From Sinotaia quadrata (Eukaryota > Mollusca > Gastropoda > Architaenioglossa > Viviparidae), in NCBI GenBank assembly GCA_028829895.1, contig CM054181.1:67323259-67387258 (forward strand): 64,000 bases of DNA, read 5' to 3'. A program made the translations under genes and the position numbers. Positions 63,795 to 64,000 of this stretch are shown here, piece after piece; the first letter of the stretch is position 1, and each line of letters opens with the position of its first letter. The notes under the pieces are model-generated. The model was not told the origin of the DNA, searched no databases, and saw only the letters and a list, made by a program, of their open reading frames with translations.

Positions 63795-64000
63795 ATAACA
63801 CTTGCAAATCATATCATTTATAGCAATGTCACATGATACGACAATGTAAAATGGCTGCTTTATGGGTGTTACAGAATTCAATGAAAGTGATAGTGAAATA
63901 GAAGATACTGTTATTTTAGTTGCATTGGTTGAAACAATATACGACCAAGAAAAACAAAACAGAAAATTATCTTGTTGAGTCAGAGGATAGATCTCAAGCT

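Overview
This is AT-rich animal nuclear DNA with spliced genes. Introns run from a hundred or so bases to about 13 kb with GT-AG borders, the coding exons are short, and transposon remnants and a very dense set of minisatellites fill the rest. Gene content and the Gag, Tigger and hAT remnants fit an invertebrate; a mollusc or other lophotrochozoan is my best guess, but nothing here proves it.

Three protein genes can be reconstructed exon by exon with matching reading phases. (1) RNMT, mRNA cap guanine-N7 methyltransferase, minus strand: ten coding exons from 16320 down to 3323, predicted 369 residues. (2) FAM210A-like mitochondrial inner-membrane protein (DUF1279), plus strand: three coding exons, 16936-21199, predicted 350 residues, head-to-head with RNMT across a short CpG-containing interval that is probably a shared promoter. 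(3) SPIRE actin nucleator, minus strand: eight exons from 59221 down to 34249 giving the C-terminal 572 residues (last WH2, linker, spire box, FYVE-like zinc finger). Its KIND domain and first WH2 repeats lie beyond the right edge or were not recognised.

Layout: 1-3322 has no assured gene (one exon-like segment, tandem repeats, RNMT 3' UTR). 3323-16760 is RNMT. 16670-16935 is the divergent promoter region. 16936-21271 is FAM210A. 21272-34248 is intergenic or long 3' UTR, with a 39-bp minisatellite, a 146-bp hAT MITE with a perfect 8-bp target duplication and a decayed Ty3/gypsy-type Gag. 34249-59221 is SPIRE, whose introns carry a 913-bp Tigger-like element and many tandem arrays. 59222-64000 holds a tRNA-derived SINE, C-rich tracts, a 24-bp array and a second hAT MITE.

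The most unusual feature is the tandem-repeat load: about 30 distinct arrays with 17-105-bp units, roughly 11 kb by my estimate, nearly every long intron having its own family. In at least four places (RNMT exons 5, 7 and 8; SPIRE last exon) the array abuts an exon and its unit contains a copy of the splice junction, so decoy splice sites lie beside the real one. I found no prokaryotic system, CRISPR array or defence locus. The three genes act in separate processes (mRNA capping, mitochondrial function, actin nucleation); the only likely functional link is the shared RNMT/FAM210A promoter.
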